A stretch of 64,000 bases of DNA from Chrysopilus asiliformis (GCA_964034945.1 OZ035962.1:102560784-102624783); one strand, 5' to 3'. Shown: positions 48,973 to 60,574, counted from the stretch's first letter. Made by a program: numbers and translations. Notes: a model not told the origin generated them from the sequence alone.

Positions 48973-49728
48973 TTAACACGTTCGTGACATCGTGTACCAC
49001 TGGTGGTACGTGCATAGTGCAATCGATTTTTGAGTAGTACCAGGAAGACCGAGCCATGCCCGGCAACCTCAAAATCCTACTTTTGCCGATTTTTGGGGAA
49101 AAACTAAGTTCACAATATCTTTACAGAGCTTTTCCAGAGTTTTTAAATTCACGACGTAGAAAGCTAGAACTAAAACTAACGCGCGATAACCAAATTTCAT
49201 AGAAATCGGTTGAGTGGTTATTGAGTAATCGCTGTCACCGATTTTTGAAACGTTGTTTTGAGACACCAGGTGAGGGGTATCGAGGGGAGAGAAAAGTCAG
49301 GTTTGTAGTGGAAAAATATAAAGCCCTTAGCCCCCTTAGTAATACTGTAAAGTTTCATTAAGATCGGACCACCCAATTCGAAGATAACAGGCGAGGGGTA
49401 TCGAGTGGGAATTTTCTCAGAGGTGAGACCTATCTAGATCGATTCCTTGTCGCCGAAAATCCCTAACCCCCAAGTTTTATGAAAATCGTTAGGCGGGTTT
49501 TCGAGATCGTTTGTGTAAACATTCCTCGTATTATATTATAGGATTCCTGACAGCCGTAAGTACAAAAACATAGTTTTAACATAAATGGTCAGTATTTTAT
49601 GAAGTAATATAAAAACACGCACCGTGTACCACCGATGGTGCACAACCGCCAGAAAACAAATCGCTAGTGTGGTACACGATGTCCAAATGTAAAAAAAGTT
49701 GAAAAAGCAAATGTCACGAACGTGTTAA
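48973..49728. mobile_element. TTAA-flanked MITE holding a nested Helitron
   Basis: Termini CACGTTCGTGACAT and ATGTCACGAACGTG are exact inverted repeats, flanked by TTAA at 48973-48976 and 49725-49728. Subterminal gtaccac motifs (cgtgtaccactggtggtacg near 48991; accgtgtaccaccgatggtg near 49620) are mirrored. Without the Helitron it would be about 244 bp. Confidence 0.8.
49040..49543 (-). mobile_element. Non-autonomous Helitron, 504 bp
   Basis: On the minus strand it begins TCCTATAATATAATACGAGG, preceded by A, and ends in CTGG followed by T. Just before the end lies a GC-rich stem-loop CCGGGCATGGCTCGG. A/T insertion site, 5' TC and 3' hairpin plus CTRR are the standard Helitron signatures. The interior has aaaatcg and ggcgaggggtatcgag repeats and no coding capacity. 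Confidence 0.75.
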
Positions 49729-50263
49729 GTTAAACAAAACATTGTCAATTATCAGACACTCAAAAATTAGAGCAAAAATTAAACTGTAAAGCAAATACTG
49801 CAAAGTTCCAAGTCAAGAGTAGTTCAACTAAAACTTTCAAGAAAATCTTTATCGGGGACGGAGTTTTTTCATTAGTTTCTACCTTCATCGTACCTTTATT
49901 TTAAAAAAAATCAGAAATAGCGCATTTTATTATACCATTTTTAATTATAACGTATATTTCTTCCTAACAATTTCGCCTGTGGCGCAAAATCTTCTGTGTT
50001 CTAGAGGAAAACAAGTGATAGAAAAATTCACTTATTTTGTGCCAAAAAGTTAGTGCCAAAAAATTCGAAATTGTCCGAAAAGTTTGAATTTTTTTTTTAA
50101 ACTTTTTGTCTAAAATTGACGCATTAAAAATTTCCCTTCCACACTCCAATCACTTATTATTCATCTGCCCCGGATTTTAACTAAAAAAAAATGCCCATCC
50201 TACTGTTGCATGAAAGGGTTGATATTTTATTTTACATACTTGAAAATGTGGTGCTGAAAAATC
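49729..50263. other. No supported gene
   Basis: AT-rich; contains tgtggcgcaaaatc and related old repeat phrases near 49975. Confidence 0.4.
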
Positions 50264-50341
50264 TCTTCTGTCGAGGCTCGGACTCGAGAAGTCTGTTGAC
50301 CACTTCACTAACCAATTCGCTAGACCATGCGAGCCAATTGA
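50264..50341 (-). repeat. tRNA-like or SINE-head sequence
   Basis: On the minus strand TGGTCTAGCGAATTGG resembles an A box and tctCGAGTCCGAG a poor B box, about 45 nt apart. The arms do not fold into a proper cloverleaf and there is no A-tail, so this is a weak call. Confidence 0.25.
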
Positions 50342-50368
50342 GAAATGGAGTCTAAATCTGAATGGCCT

Positions 50369-50645
50369 TTAACGCGTTCGGTACATGTTTTCTTCTATGG
50401 GGGCTAAAGATTCTCTCTATACAATTTAATGATGTTTAAGCTATTAGTATTCATTTAAAAATTTTATTTTATTACAAATACGTCCACTGTAGTCCAGCTT
50501 TTTACTCAAAAAATCAAAATTGGGTCACAAATGCACTTAAAGGTGCACTGAATGAGAATAGAGTGTTGAAAATAAATAAATAATAAGACAATTCAATTTT
50601 TTTTTAGCATGATGCCATATGGCATCAAAATACCGAATGGGTTAA
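50369..50645. mobile_element. TTAA-flanked MITE, 269 bp (family shared with 59760-60050)
   Basis: TIR start CGCGTTCGGTACATG and end ATACCGAATGG; TTAA at 50369-50372 and 50642-50645. The interior carries gatgccatatggcatcaaaa and agaatagagtgttgaaaata, both present in reverse orientation in the 59760 copy. Confidence 0.75.
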
Positions 50646-52426
50646 TGTAGGAAAACGATGACACATAAATTGTCAGAATGAGGTTGAATTTTTTTGTGAA
50701 ACGGCAATAATATATATAGAATACTGGCATGAAATCAGTAATGGCCCAGCAAAAATGTACTGTATTATTAGTAAAATTTACTGTGTTTCAGTTAATTTTA
50801 CAGTGCATCGTTCATTGGATTTTACTGAAGAATATTTACTGTTTTCTAAAAGAATATTTACTGTTTTCTGTGGTAAAATCCCAGTAGAATTCCTGGGAAA
50901 CTTATTGGGAAAAATGCATGTTGGTTACACTGTAGTTGACCTTTTTAAAAACAAATCCTTGCGATTTTGTGGACGAAAAACAAAAAAAAGATATTTTTAA
51001 GAAATTAGTCAATATTTTCAGAGTTTTCACTTTGAATTCGACCATATGTCACAGAATTCTTGAATTTTACCGAACAAAAATCTTTCTCGAGTTCTGTAAT
51101 TTCTATTAAACTTATTACATGGCTAATAAGGACTCCTGAATATAAGACTCATATATTTACATTCATTATAAACTCATCTTGACTAATAAGAAAGCCAACT
51201 TAATTCAATATTCGGTAGAAGACATAATAAATTCAATGTTAGTACATTGGACGACAGAAATTTACTTAATACTGCTACAAAGTAAATTTTTATAACTAAA
51301 TAAAGTCAAATAATGTGCCTTCGTAATATGCAAGGGTATAGAGAATGTTTAATATTGAATGAACACAACGAATGAAATGAAAGGATGCAGAAATGTGCGA
51401 CAAATTGGAGCAAATGAACGGATTATGTGAAAATTGAAAATGCATTTGAATTTATGATGTGAGATTCTCTTCAGAAGATTTTGCTTTTAATGTTCAATAT
51501 AAGAAACACAAAGAAAAATACATTTCTTGAAGTAGTTTCTTTTAAATTTTCTTTTCGCAATATTTTTTGTAAATTTCTGTACAAATAAGTTTTAATTTAC
51601 TATGGATTCAGTTTTGATATTGCCAACAGAAACATCTTGTTGAGATAGTTTTCTGTGGAAATATTTTCTCTGGACTGGTGATAATATCAGACTCAAGGAG
51701 TTTTCAGTCCCCAAAATTTGAAAAATCACACCCACAAAAGGAAACCGAATTCCATCATTAAGCGTAGAATGGTTAACAAGAATTCAAACCAATAAATTTA
51801 CATTTTGGATTTTCCAAGGGAAAACTTCAAATAAATCGATTTTAAGCAGTTGTGTCCTTTTTTGCTGTATAAATTGTTGGAAATTTATTTTCGTAAAGAA
51901 AGGAATGCTGCTGTTCTATTTTTTTTTTTGGTTTTTCGAGTCAAAAGTTAATAGGATAATATTTATGATTCGATTATTATTACGTGTATTTGATAATTGT
52001 CTTTAAAAAAGATCTGAAATTCTCTAACAATTTTTGTTTACACTCAAAACCCGAGTCGCTATTTACATAAGCATTTAATTTGTTGTTTTGTTTGTATTTT
52101 TTTTTGGGATTTTGCATTTTCTGAAAATTTTATGACAAAGACACACTTTAAGGCATTGAGCTTTTCTTCGGAATGAAGAAAAGCAATCGGGATGAAATTC
52201 CCTTAATATTTCGAGTCATTGGAGCATTAAATTTGATTTTTTTTGTTTGTTTGTTAAGCATTCTCGACACTGATTTATTTATGATTTTAATTCATTTAAT
52301 ATTCGAATATTTGAATTGTAAGGAACGTATTTTTCGATGGCTACTTGTATTCTATGCCAATTTATATTGATTTTTTTTCATGTTTTTTTTTTTATAAATT
52401 AATTGGTGTGGACGAACAAATACCTC
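50646..52426. other. AT-rich, no supported gene
   Basis: 50750-50880 has several tttactgttttc repeats. No recognisable gene. Confidence 0.4.
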
Positions 52427-52429
52427 TTA

Positions 52430-52533
52430 GATTGTGTTTACATTGGGATTCACTTTGAGGCGGCACCCCACTGCGTCCCCCACCCTCACGAATGACGTGC
52501 CGCCTCAAAGTGAGTCCTAATGTAAACACAGTC
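52430..52533. mobile_element. Tiny TTA-flanked foldback MITE, 104 bp
   Basis: Arms of about 37 bp (start gattgtgtttacattgggat, containing ctttgaggcggcac) with two or three mismatches, around a 30-nt loop. TTA at 52427-52429 and 52534-52536. Confidence 0.8.
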
Positions 52534-52980
52534 TTACAGGTTTTTTCAACAAAATTAATTTTTCAAAACTTAAAGGCCGAAATAATCTCTGATATTGACA
52601 TTTATTTGTCAATTAATACCTAAACATAACCGGACTCATTTATTTATCAGACAACCCCTCACCCACTTAATTCCCATGACACTTTGGATTTGTTTTCGTT
52701 TACCGCATTTGTACCGCCTGTAAATGACTTTGATTAATTGGTTCGGGCATTTTGTTTACGATTGGAACATTTCCTGTACAATTAAGGGATTAATACAGTT
52801 TCTGTATAAACCACTGATGTAATTGATTATATTCAATGATCGAATGATGAATACATAAAATTGTTAACATATCAAATGATTCCATGTAAACAAATTGATT
52901 GATTTGATTTTTATTCACATGTTCAATGTAATTAATCAACTGAGAATATTCAGGAATGTGTAGTACGGATATTACAACTT
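52534..52980. other. AT-rich, nothing recognised
   Basis: No gene or repeat supported. Confidence 0.4.
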
Positions 52981-53424
52981 TTACTTTCTTCTGCTATAGA
53001 GGGAAAGTATTGTATTCATGATATAGACCGACTCAAGAATGGAGGCAGATAGAAACTTTCTGATCAGTACAAAATCCGTTTCAAGCAGAATTATGAAGAT
53101 TTGGGTGCATCTTTTTTGTTGGTCTCTCGGTCTGTCTGTCTGTTTGTTTGTCCGTTTAACGTATCTTAGATACCTAGAAAAAACGTTAAGTCGATAGCGA
53201 CTTGAAATTTTATGTAAATGAGTTTTACGAAAATTTTAGTTTGCTATCAAACTTTTGGAAAAATAACGTTAGCTATAATGGGTAACTCCTATACAAGTAT
53301 TTTGAATAAATAAAAGTTTTTTGAAAATTTTCTCAAATACAGTTTTTTGAAAAACAAAATTTTGAAAATTTTCTCGAAACTATACGCTTTTGTGAAAAAT
53401 TCCTATAACCAAATTTAAATAAAA

Positions 53425-54101
53425 TCATACTAATATATAAAAATGAGTTGGTGTCTGTCTGTCTGTCTGTTCCTCTTTTACGCAAAAACGGCTGAACCGA
53501 TTGACTTGAAATTTGACATGAGTATCTGCACAGAAAAAAATAATTTTGTATTATTTACAAAATGGGTTTAACAAAAAAAAATTCGTAAATATTACTGAAG
53601 TTTTGTATATACTTCGTAATATTAACAAATATTTTTTCGTATAGTTACTAAAATTTGTTAATATTACGAAGTAATACAAAACTTCAGTAATATTTACGAA
53701 TTTTTTTTTGTTAAACCAATTATTTTTTTCTGTGTGTGGTAGTTCTGGTTCCAACATAGGCATACGGAAAAGTAGCGCGAGTGGTGGGGGGAGTAAGGGG
53801 AGGGGGTAAAGTGATTTTGAAACTTAGTTTTTGCGCTATTTTACTCTTTTGTGGGGAAACTACTGAACCGATTGGCCTGAAATTTGGCATAGATGTTCGT
53901 CGGGGGTCCAGCCCCAACATAGACCCCGAGAGGTGGGGGGAGTAAGGGGAGGGGGTAAAGTCATCTCAAACCTTAGTTTTCCCTCTATGTTACTCTTTCG
54001 CGGGGAAACTACTAAACCGATTGGCCTGAAGTTTAGCTCCAACATAGACCATCAAAAAAATTGAAAAAACTTAACCCGGCAACGACGGGTATGCAAGCTA
54101 G
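53425..54101 (+). mobile_element. Non-autonomous Helitron, canonical ends, with nested MITE
   Basis: Starts TCATACTAATATATAAAAAT after A, and ends hairpin CCCGgcaacgaCGGG, ten bases, then CTAG before T. Same family as 6503-6963 (aaaaacggctgaaccgattg; tandem cggggaaactac units). Inserted between A and T of HINE-2. A 206-bp MITE lies within at 53529-53734. Confidence 0.85.
53529..53734. mobile_element. 206-bp foldback MITE nested in the Helitron
   Basis: Starts CACAGAAAAAAATAATT and ends AATTATTTTTTTCTGTG. Inner arms of about 65 bp (aaattcgtaaatattactga ... cgtaatattaacaaa) are nearly perfect inverted repeats. Comparison with the other Helitron copy (atgagtgtctgtggtaat) shows a clean insertion with a TG duplication. 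Confidence 0.85.
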
Positions 54102-54419
54102 TAGAAAATAAACTTCCTGAATTTTTCTCATAAAGGAGTTTCACGTATCTCTAACGGTTCTCAACATACTATATTTCAAAAAAATCAAGTTTTTTTGAAA
54201 ATTTGTCGAAAGATATGCGCTTTTGAGGAAAAATGTATTATAACCAAATTCAAAGAAAATAAAATTTTTTGCACTTTTTGCTTTAATGATTTTTACGTAT
54301 CTTTAACAGTTTTCGAGATATTTGGAAAATATTATTTTTTACATATTTTTTCCGAAATTAAATATTGCAGAGGAAAGTTTTGTGTTGATCACAACAGATT
54401 TTATATTTGGTCAAGCAGG

Positions 54420-54662
54420 TGCAGAAAATTCTATTATGTAACCATTGAGGCGGAGAAATTTCAAGCCATTATGAACCCAAAACTTTTGACACATATCGAA
54501 TTGATAATTGGAAAAAAATGTATACGGATTTTGTGCAAGAAATATCAAGTTGTGCCCAGAAACAAAATGGTTAGAGTAGAAAACAATTTTATTTTTTTAC
54601 AATGGAGTTTTATTTTGAATGGTGAGTTTTCCATTGGAGTTTTTGTTCCTGCAATAATTTAA
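54420..54662 (+). CDS. Weak candidate terminal exon, unknown product
   Basis: After the HINE-2 end, a CAG at 54417-54419 could be a splice acceptor. The frame then runs 80 codons to TAA: CRKFYYVTIEAEKFQAIMNP ... LLTHIELIIGKKCIRILCKK ... WSFILNGEFSIGVFVPAII. Hydrophobic and charged residues alternate in a way that could be a real beta-rich domain, and codon third positions look less random than in neighbouring AT-rich DNA. However, the same frame continues upstream into HINE-2, there is no partner exon, and I recognise no family. It may equally be chance. Confidence 0.25.
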   Translation, partial: CRKFYYVTIEAEKFQAIMNPKLLTHIELIIGKKCIRILCKKYQVVPRNKMVRVENNFIFLQWSFILNGEFSIGVFVPAII

Positions 54663-54904
54663 TGTGTCAACCCTTTGTTTATCTGTGGTGATGAAAATAC
54701 ACAGAATCAAGAAGGTTCGTAATTTGTTGCCGTCACAAAAACTTTCAGTTATAATTGCTCAAAGTTTATATGCAAAAAGCATACTTTCGGCGCAAGTACT
54801 TAGAAAACAAAATTACTAAATGTACTCTCAATTTCGTTCATCAAATTTATGAAAACCCTTTATTACTTTAAATACGTGCTCTTTTTCATTAAAACTAGGA
54901 AAAA

Positions 54905-55241
54905 CTCCGTCCGTCTGTCTGTCTGTCTGTGGCGCGGATTGCGGGCGCACGGATTGAGCTACAGACTTGAAATTTTATACAAATTCGTTTTTCGTAAAAT
55001 GCGAGGCTAAGTTCGTTCATGGGCAAAAATGGAACATTTGGGGGGGTACCCCCCATACGAACGAAATCGTTTTTTGCGAATATCACAAAAACGGTGCATC
55101 TTATCAAAAAATTATAAGAACAAAAATTATTTAGGATATGATTCTACATAAAACTCCCATATATTAAAATCCGATTTTGGTACAACTGTTCGAATTTTTA
55201 TACGAATATCACCATACAATTATAGCTTTTGTTATGTTTTT
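54905..55241 (+). mobile_element. HINE-1 copy G, 5' truncated and internally deleted
   Basis: Begins inside the (GTCY)n tract, keeps the gcgcggattgcgggcgcacg block and the interior, and jumps from the 3' subterminal repeat (tcaccatac) to aattatagcttttgttatg, losing the left half of the 3' stem-loop. Confidence 0.7.
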
Positions 55242-55249
55242 AATTGAAC

Positions 55250-55740
55250 ATTTTTTTTATGAAACAAAATTCATAAATTTAAAGACGGATGACAAAAGAT
55301 TTTGATTTCCGTATGTCCGTCCATCCGTCTGTTCGTCCGTCCATGAACATCATGACATTCGAAAGGATTGAACTAGAGACTTAAAACTTTCTGTAGTTAC
55401 GTTTCTTATAAATGGCTAGGCTAGAGTTCTTCATCGAGGAAATTTGGACCATTCCTCCCTCTCTCCCATACAAACGAAACAGTTTTTTGCCATTTTTTTG
55501 AAAACGGTGAGTCGTATTGAAAAATTTATAAAGGGAAAATACGTTTAGTATAGGATCCATCCATACACCAGAATCCGATCGGGCCAATGCTTCCTCCCTC
55601 CCCCATGCCAATTGAATACATTTTATTCTATTTTCTCGAAAACGAAACATAATTTTACATAACCGTGCCATACATCAAAATCCAATCGGACCACGCCTTT
55701 CCCCCTCTTCTATACAAATGATTTTTTTTTAATAAACATT
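55250..55740 (+). mobile_element. HINE-1b fragment
   Basis: Directly follows copy G. Has its own GTCC tract (about 55314-55343) and the HINE-1b blocks cccatacaaacgaaac, tgaaaacggtgagtcgtatt and atcaaaatccaatcggacca. Confidence 0.5.
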
Positions 55741-58086
55741 TTGTCTGTCATCATATAGGGTATTTGACGATTGGCTCCTGACAATTGTAGCATTTCATAA
55801 GTTTTTCCATTGGGTTTAGTTTTAGGTAGTGTTTAGTTGTGTTCCTAAAAACCAGGCTTATTCTTGCATAAATCTTATCTAAATTTCGTCTTTGAATTCG
55901 ATAAGTCAAACCGCAATATATCGAAGCCTCCGACTTATCCAGGATCAACTGTAGTTTTTGTTTTTTTCTTCTTCTTTATTTTAGAAAAGCTTTGAGGGGT
56001 ATGTGATTTGGATAGCTGTCATAACCTTTGGCCAATTATAGCAATTTTACGTAATTTAACCTGATTTATCTGTCTGATGATAAAATAACAATTCATATTT
56101 GCAATCTTGACATGTACCCATAATCCCGATAGACTTGTTGAGTAATTACAGAGTATTATTTTGACATTTTAGTATGTTTGATGTTAATCGTCTTGAAACT
56201 TCAAAGTAAACACAAAATCCGACAGAACTAGCATACAGAGTGTAACTAATCGTATGACATATTCATTAACAATAAATGCTGTCTCTAATTGTTAAAATAT
56301 GAAATGTTTTTTTTTTCATATATTGAATTATACTAGAGATTGGGTTCTACTATTTTTTTATTACGTTGCCGTAAGCGCTATAAATCTACCTCAAGTCCCT
56401 TTTAAATAAAACACAAGAAAATATATTTTCCTTTGTTCATGCATGTCGTTGATCGTCCTACGACCTACAAAAACCCCTCCTTAATACTTACCAAATAAAT
56501 CATGTGACTCCTTTTATTATAATGGAAAATTTCAACGTTAATTTTGTATAATAAATTAAATAAATAACCAATTTATTTGATTAATTTAAAAAATAAAATA
56601 TCATTCTTGTTTATATTATTTGGTGTCGTACACAACAATAATTACACAATTTTGGTTACAATCATGAGTTAAATCGAGTATTCCAAGAGATTTAATATTT
56701 TCATCAATTATGGTTCATTCGACTGACTGTATCGTTTGTATTTATAGTTATGTATTGTGTTATAATTTACAATCAAATCACAATTTATTCGTTGTATCTG
56801 CGTTATTTTCCTATGTGTGCAAAATATTTTTACTTACCGTGTTGCATTTGAAGTGGTAATTTAAATTGCTAAAAAAATGTAATTTTAAAACAGTCATGAA
56901 AAAAATAAAAAACAGTAAGTTAGAAATATGGACATTTGTTTACAAATACCTGTAGATACAAAGCAGAAAAAAATCAGAACAAAATCGGTCGTTCATTTGA
57001 AAAATTCAGCCCTGCGAACCATTTGCCTTTCTGATCATAATGTTGCTTGTGATGCATTTTTTGATATTTTTACCTGCAGTACATGTATTTCTTGAAAATA
57101 TCGCAATTTGGAAATTTTTATACAAAAACATTTGAAAACTTGAAAACCAATAGATCTAGAAAGTTGAAATTTTACATGGAATAGGCTTTTATCAAAAGAA
57201 AAACCTCTTCCGAAAATTGGAAAAATTGAACCACTCTATACTACACAAATGTAAAAAAGATTTTTGAAAACTTCTCGAAAACGGCTCATTTCTTCGAAAA
57301 TTTTTGTTTAGACAAAAAGTGTTTAGAAAATGATTCTACATAACTCTGCCATAAATCAAAATTCAATCTTACCACTCCTTCCCACTCGTCCATACAAATG
57401 GAAAATATTTTTGTGATTATCTCGAAATCGGTTCAGTTTTTCCTATGGGACGATAACAGCTTTGGGATGAAAAATGTTGTAAATTTAACCACAAAATAGT
57501 AAATTTTACTACCAAATACTTAAATTTATTATTAGAATATTCGATTTCGACAATTTTTATTCGATTTCCCAAAAAAATACAGTATATACATGCGTTTGGT
57601 TGTAACTATCAAAGAAGATGTTCCCCTATAACTGGAACATCTTAACAGAAACCCTTAACAGAGGAAATTGAACCCAATTGGGTTGGATTGTTGGAGATGG
57701 CGCGTATTTTTTTTTTTTGTATTTTTTGCAGCAAGAATGCCACTCCCCTCTGCTATCTCGTAACCAGTCAGCGGATTTTCATTGGGCTTTCTCCATTATA
57801 TAGAGGATTCCTTTTTTCTCCATTATATAGAGGATAGCAGATAATCCCAAAAAAATACATGTGAATATATGTTATTACCTGAAACCAGCGAACGAATTGT
57901 AATGGTGTATAAGGTGCTAAAGGGAGAATATTACGTACTTAGAAAATATGTTATTTTCATTTCTCCTCAACCCTTCTATAAAAACAAAAAAAAAATGTGC
58001 AGCTCCGACAATTAAGTAGGCTAGAAAATTTCACGAATAAATAAAAAAATCCTAATTTTTGCACTAAAAAAACACCTGGAATTTCC
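55741..58086. other. AT-rich; HINE-1b fragment at about 57120-57480, no gene
   Basis: 57120-57480 contains acaaaaacatttgaaaactt, tctgccataaatcaaaattc and cgaaatcggttcagttttt, shared with HINE-1b pieces. Otherwise nothing recognised. Confidence 0.4.
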
Positions 58087-58703
58087 TTAACACGTTGACT
58101 GCCGAACAAATTTTGCAAATATTTAAAGAAAATGCTAATACATGTAGACCTGTAGAATATATGTGTGTATGTATGAATGTATGTAACTTATTTTCGATAA
58201 AATGAGTAGTCGAAGGAAATCTTTAGATGGCCAAAAATTATTACGCAGGTCGACACTCTTTCTGGTGCATAGGATATAAGGGTATTTTCTGGGTAATTTG
58301 GGATCGCTAAATCCGAATCTGGTAGAATTTTGGCTGTACCAACTCTCGTTTTTCAAATATGAAGGGTGATTCATAAATTGGTTTAAATATTTATAATATG
58401 GAAATCAACAATTCTTTTGTTCTTCATATTTTAAAAACAAGAGCTGATCCGGCTAAACTACGGCCAGATTCGGATTCAGCGACTCCAAATTAATTAGAAA
58501 AGATTCTTATATCGTGTGCCCCAGAGTGAGTGTCGGCCTGTTTAATTAGTTTTGGTGAAAAAGCATTACCTTATCGGTCGACCGAAAATAAGTTGCATGA
58601 AGCCGCCGCTGGCTATCGAAAATAATAACCGGTGCCTCTCATAAAACGTGTGCCATTTTTCATTGGCTATCAAAAATGATAGCCATGGCAGTCAATGTGT
58701 TAA
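58087..58703. mobile_element. TTAA-flanked MITE, 609 bp
   Basis: Termini CACGTTGACTGCC and GGCAGTCAATGTG, flanked by TTAA at 58087-58090 and 58700-58703. The interior includes inverted segments around aatccgaatctgg / ccagattcggatt (58310-58325 and 58467-58480). Confidence 0.7.
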
Positions 58704-58787
58704 AACAATTTTATCAACTATTGAAAATTACGAAATAAAAGAAAAATGAAATATGATACCAAATTTCTTAATAACGATTGAAAGAAA

Positions 58788-59440
58788 AACATAACAAAAG
58801 CTATAATTGCCAATCTGGCAATCATTGGACACCCGTATGGTGATATTCGTATCAAAATTCGAACAGTTGTACCAAAATTCCACTTTGAAGTCAAACGTTC
58901 CAATAAGATTTTTAAAAATTTGTTCCAATCGGATTTTAATGTATGGAAGTTTTATGTAGAATCATATCCTAAATAACTTATTCCAATCGGATTTTAACAT
59001 ATGGGAGTTTTATGTAGAATCATATCCTAAATAACTTTTGTTCTTGGACTTTTTTGATAAGATGCACCGTTTTTGAGATATTCACAAAAAACGATTTCGT
59101 TCGTATGGGGGGTACCCCCCCCTAATGGTCCATTTTTGCCCATTAACGAACTTAGCCTCGCATTTTACGAAAAACAAAATTTCAGGTCTCTAGCTCAATC
59201 CGTGCGCTCGCAATCCGCGCCACAGACGGACAGACAGACGGACGGACGGACGGACGAACAGACGGACGGACGGACAGACGGACGGACGAACAGACGGACG
59301 GACGGACATGCAAAATTCAATTTTTTTTATCATTCTAAACACACTGGTGTAATTCATTTTTGTGTGTGATGACGGGATCTTGGCGTTACAAACGGTAAGG
59401 CAAACTTAATATACCCTTTGGTTTCACCATACGGGTATAA
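58788..59440 (-). mobile_element. HINE-1 copy H with an internal 58-bp duplication
   Basis: Full length on the minus strand. The segment ttccaatcggattttaatgt ... cctaaataactt is present twice in tandem (about 58923-59036). The (GTCC)n tract (about 59224-59308) is the longest in the family here. Confidence 0.85.
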
Positions 59441-59759
59441 ATCTTATGACAAAATTTTCCGAAAAAATTAGACATCCATCCTATGATAAAAAATGTCTTA
59501 AATTTATTCTGCAATTTCCGAAAGTTGATAAATTTGCATTAAGAAAATTTTCCCTTTTTTTACTTTCAAAAAAAATTTTTTAAGAGCTCATTTTTTGACA
59601 AACCGCATATTTTAAGTTTTGTTTCATTGAAATTAACTATTTTAGTTTTATTCCCGATTCCAACTATTTTCTACTTTTTCGACTACCATACATTATGCAA
59701 ATTTTTGATTTTTGGAAATTCTCAAAGTCAGGCTTTTTCATCGACCCTCATTTCTCTCC
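59441..59759. other. AT-rich, nothing recognised
   Basis: No gene or repeat supported. Confidence 0.4.
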
Positions 59760-60050
59760 TTAACCCTTTCGGTATTTTGATGCCATATGGCATCATGCTA
59801 AAAAAATTGAATTATCTTATTATTTATTTATTTTCAACACTCTATTCTCATTCAGTGCACCATTAAGTGCATTTTTGACCCAATTTTGATTTTTTGAGTA
59901 AAAAGCTGGACCACAGTGGACGTATTTGAAAAAAATTAAAATTTTTAATTTTTTTTTGTTTTAAATGAATACTAATAGCTTAAACATCATTAATTTGTAT
60001 AGAGTGTATTTTTAAAACCCATAGAAAAAAACATGTACCGAAAGGGTTAA
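59760..60050. mobile_element. TTAA-flanked MITE, 283 bp (family shared with 50369-50645)
   Basis: Termini CCCTTTCGGTATTTTGATGC and CATGTACCGAAAGGG, flanked by TTAA at 59760-59763 and 60047-60050. The interior is the reverse orientation of the 50369 copy. Confidence 0.8.
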
Positions 60051-60574
60051 ATATATGCCATATGGACAGCTCTACGCTAAACACTCCCACATTGGAACTG
60101 AGTAAAAGATATTTGCGAACAACAAAATTAAATTCTCGTCATGTGCTGGCACTGCTAATTTCTGCGAAAAAACCACGGGTCTTAATGAAATTTTACTCAT
60201 TAAAGACATAAGTCTTAAAGTTCCAATTTTTGGGGAAAAAACTTTGTGGAAAACGGTCTGTTGTGGACGTTTTTGTGAAATATATGTACCTAATGTTCCG
60301 GAATGATCTAAGAAAATATTAACCAAAAGCTTAAAAAAAAAATACACTGAATTTTGAAAACTTAAAATCACTTATTGCTGGAGTTTTTTAAATTTGTGAT
60401 TTTTCTGTGAGCTATTGAAGCTGCAAGGTCAACCACAAATGCATGCGATTTAAATTTTATTTACAGATTAATTTATTTGCGAATAGGCTAACTTTGTTTC
60501 CTGAAAACTTCATCAAGGGCTTGTAAAAGTTGTACAAGATGTGGTGCGTATGATGAAGTTTTATATATCTATAT

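Larger units (their letters stand above)
52981..54398 (+). mobile_element. HINE-2 copy, full length, interrupted by a Helitron
   Basis: 5' hairpin tactttcttctgctatagag ggaaagta (from about 52984), GTCT tract at about 53131-53148, 3' subterminal repeat gcagaggaaag (54368-54378) and stem-loop ttgtgttgatcacaa (54381-54395). A 677-bp Helitron sits at 53425-54101; removing it restores aaattt-aaataaaa-tagaaaataaacttc. Confidence 0.8.

Noticed and set aside
50750..50945. Possible MITE with tttactgttttc repeats
   Set aside because: No inverted ends or target duplication found.
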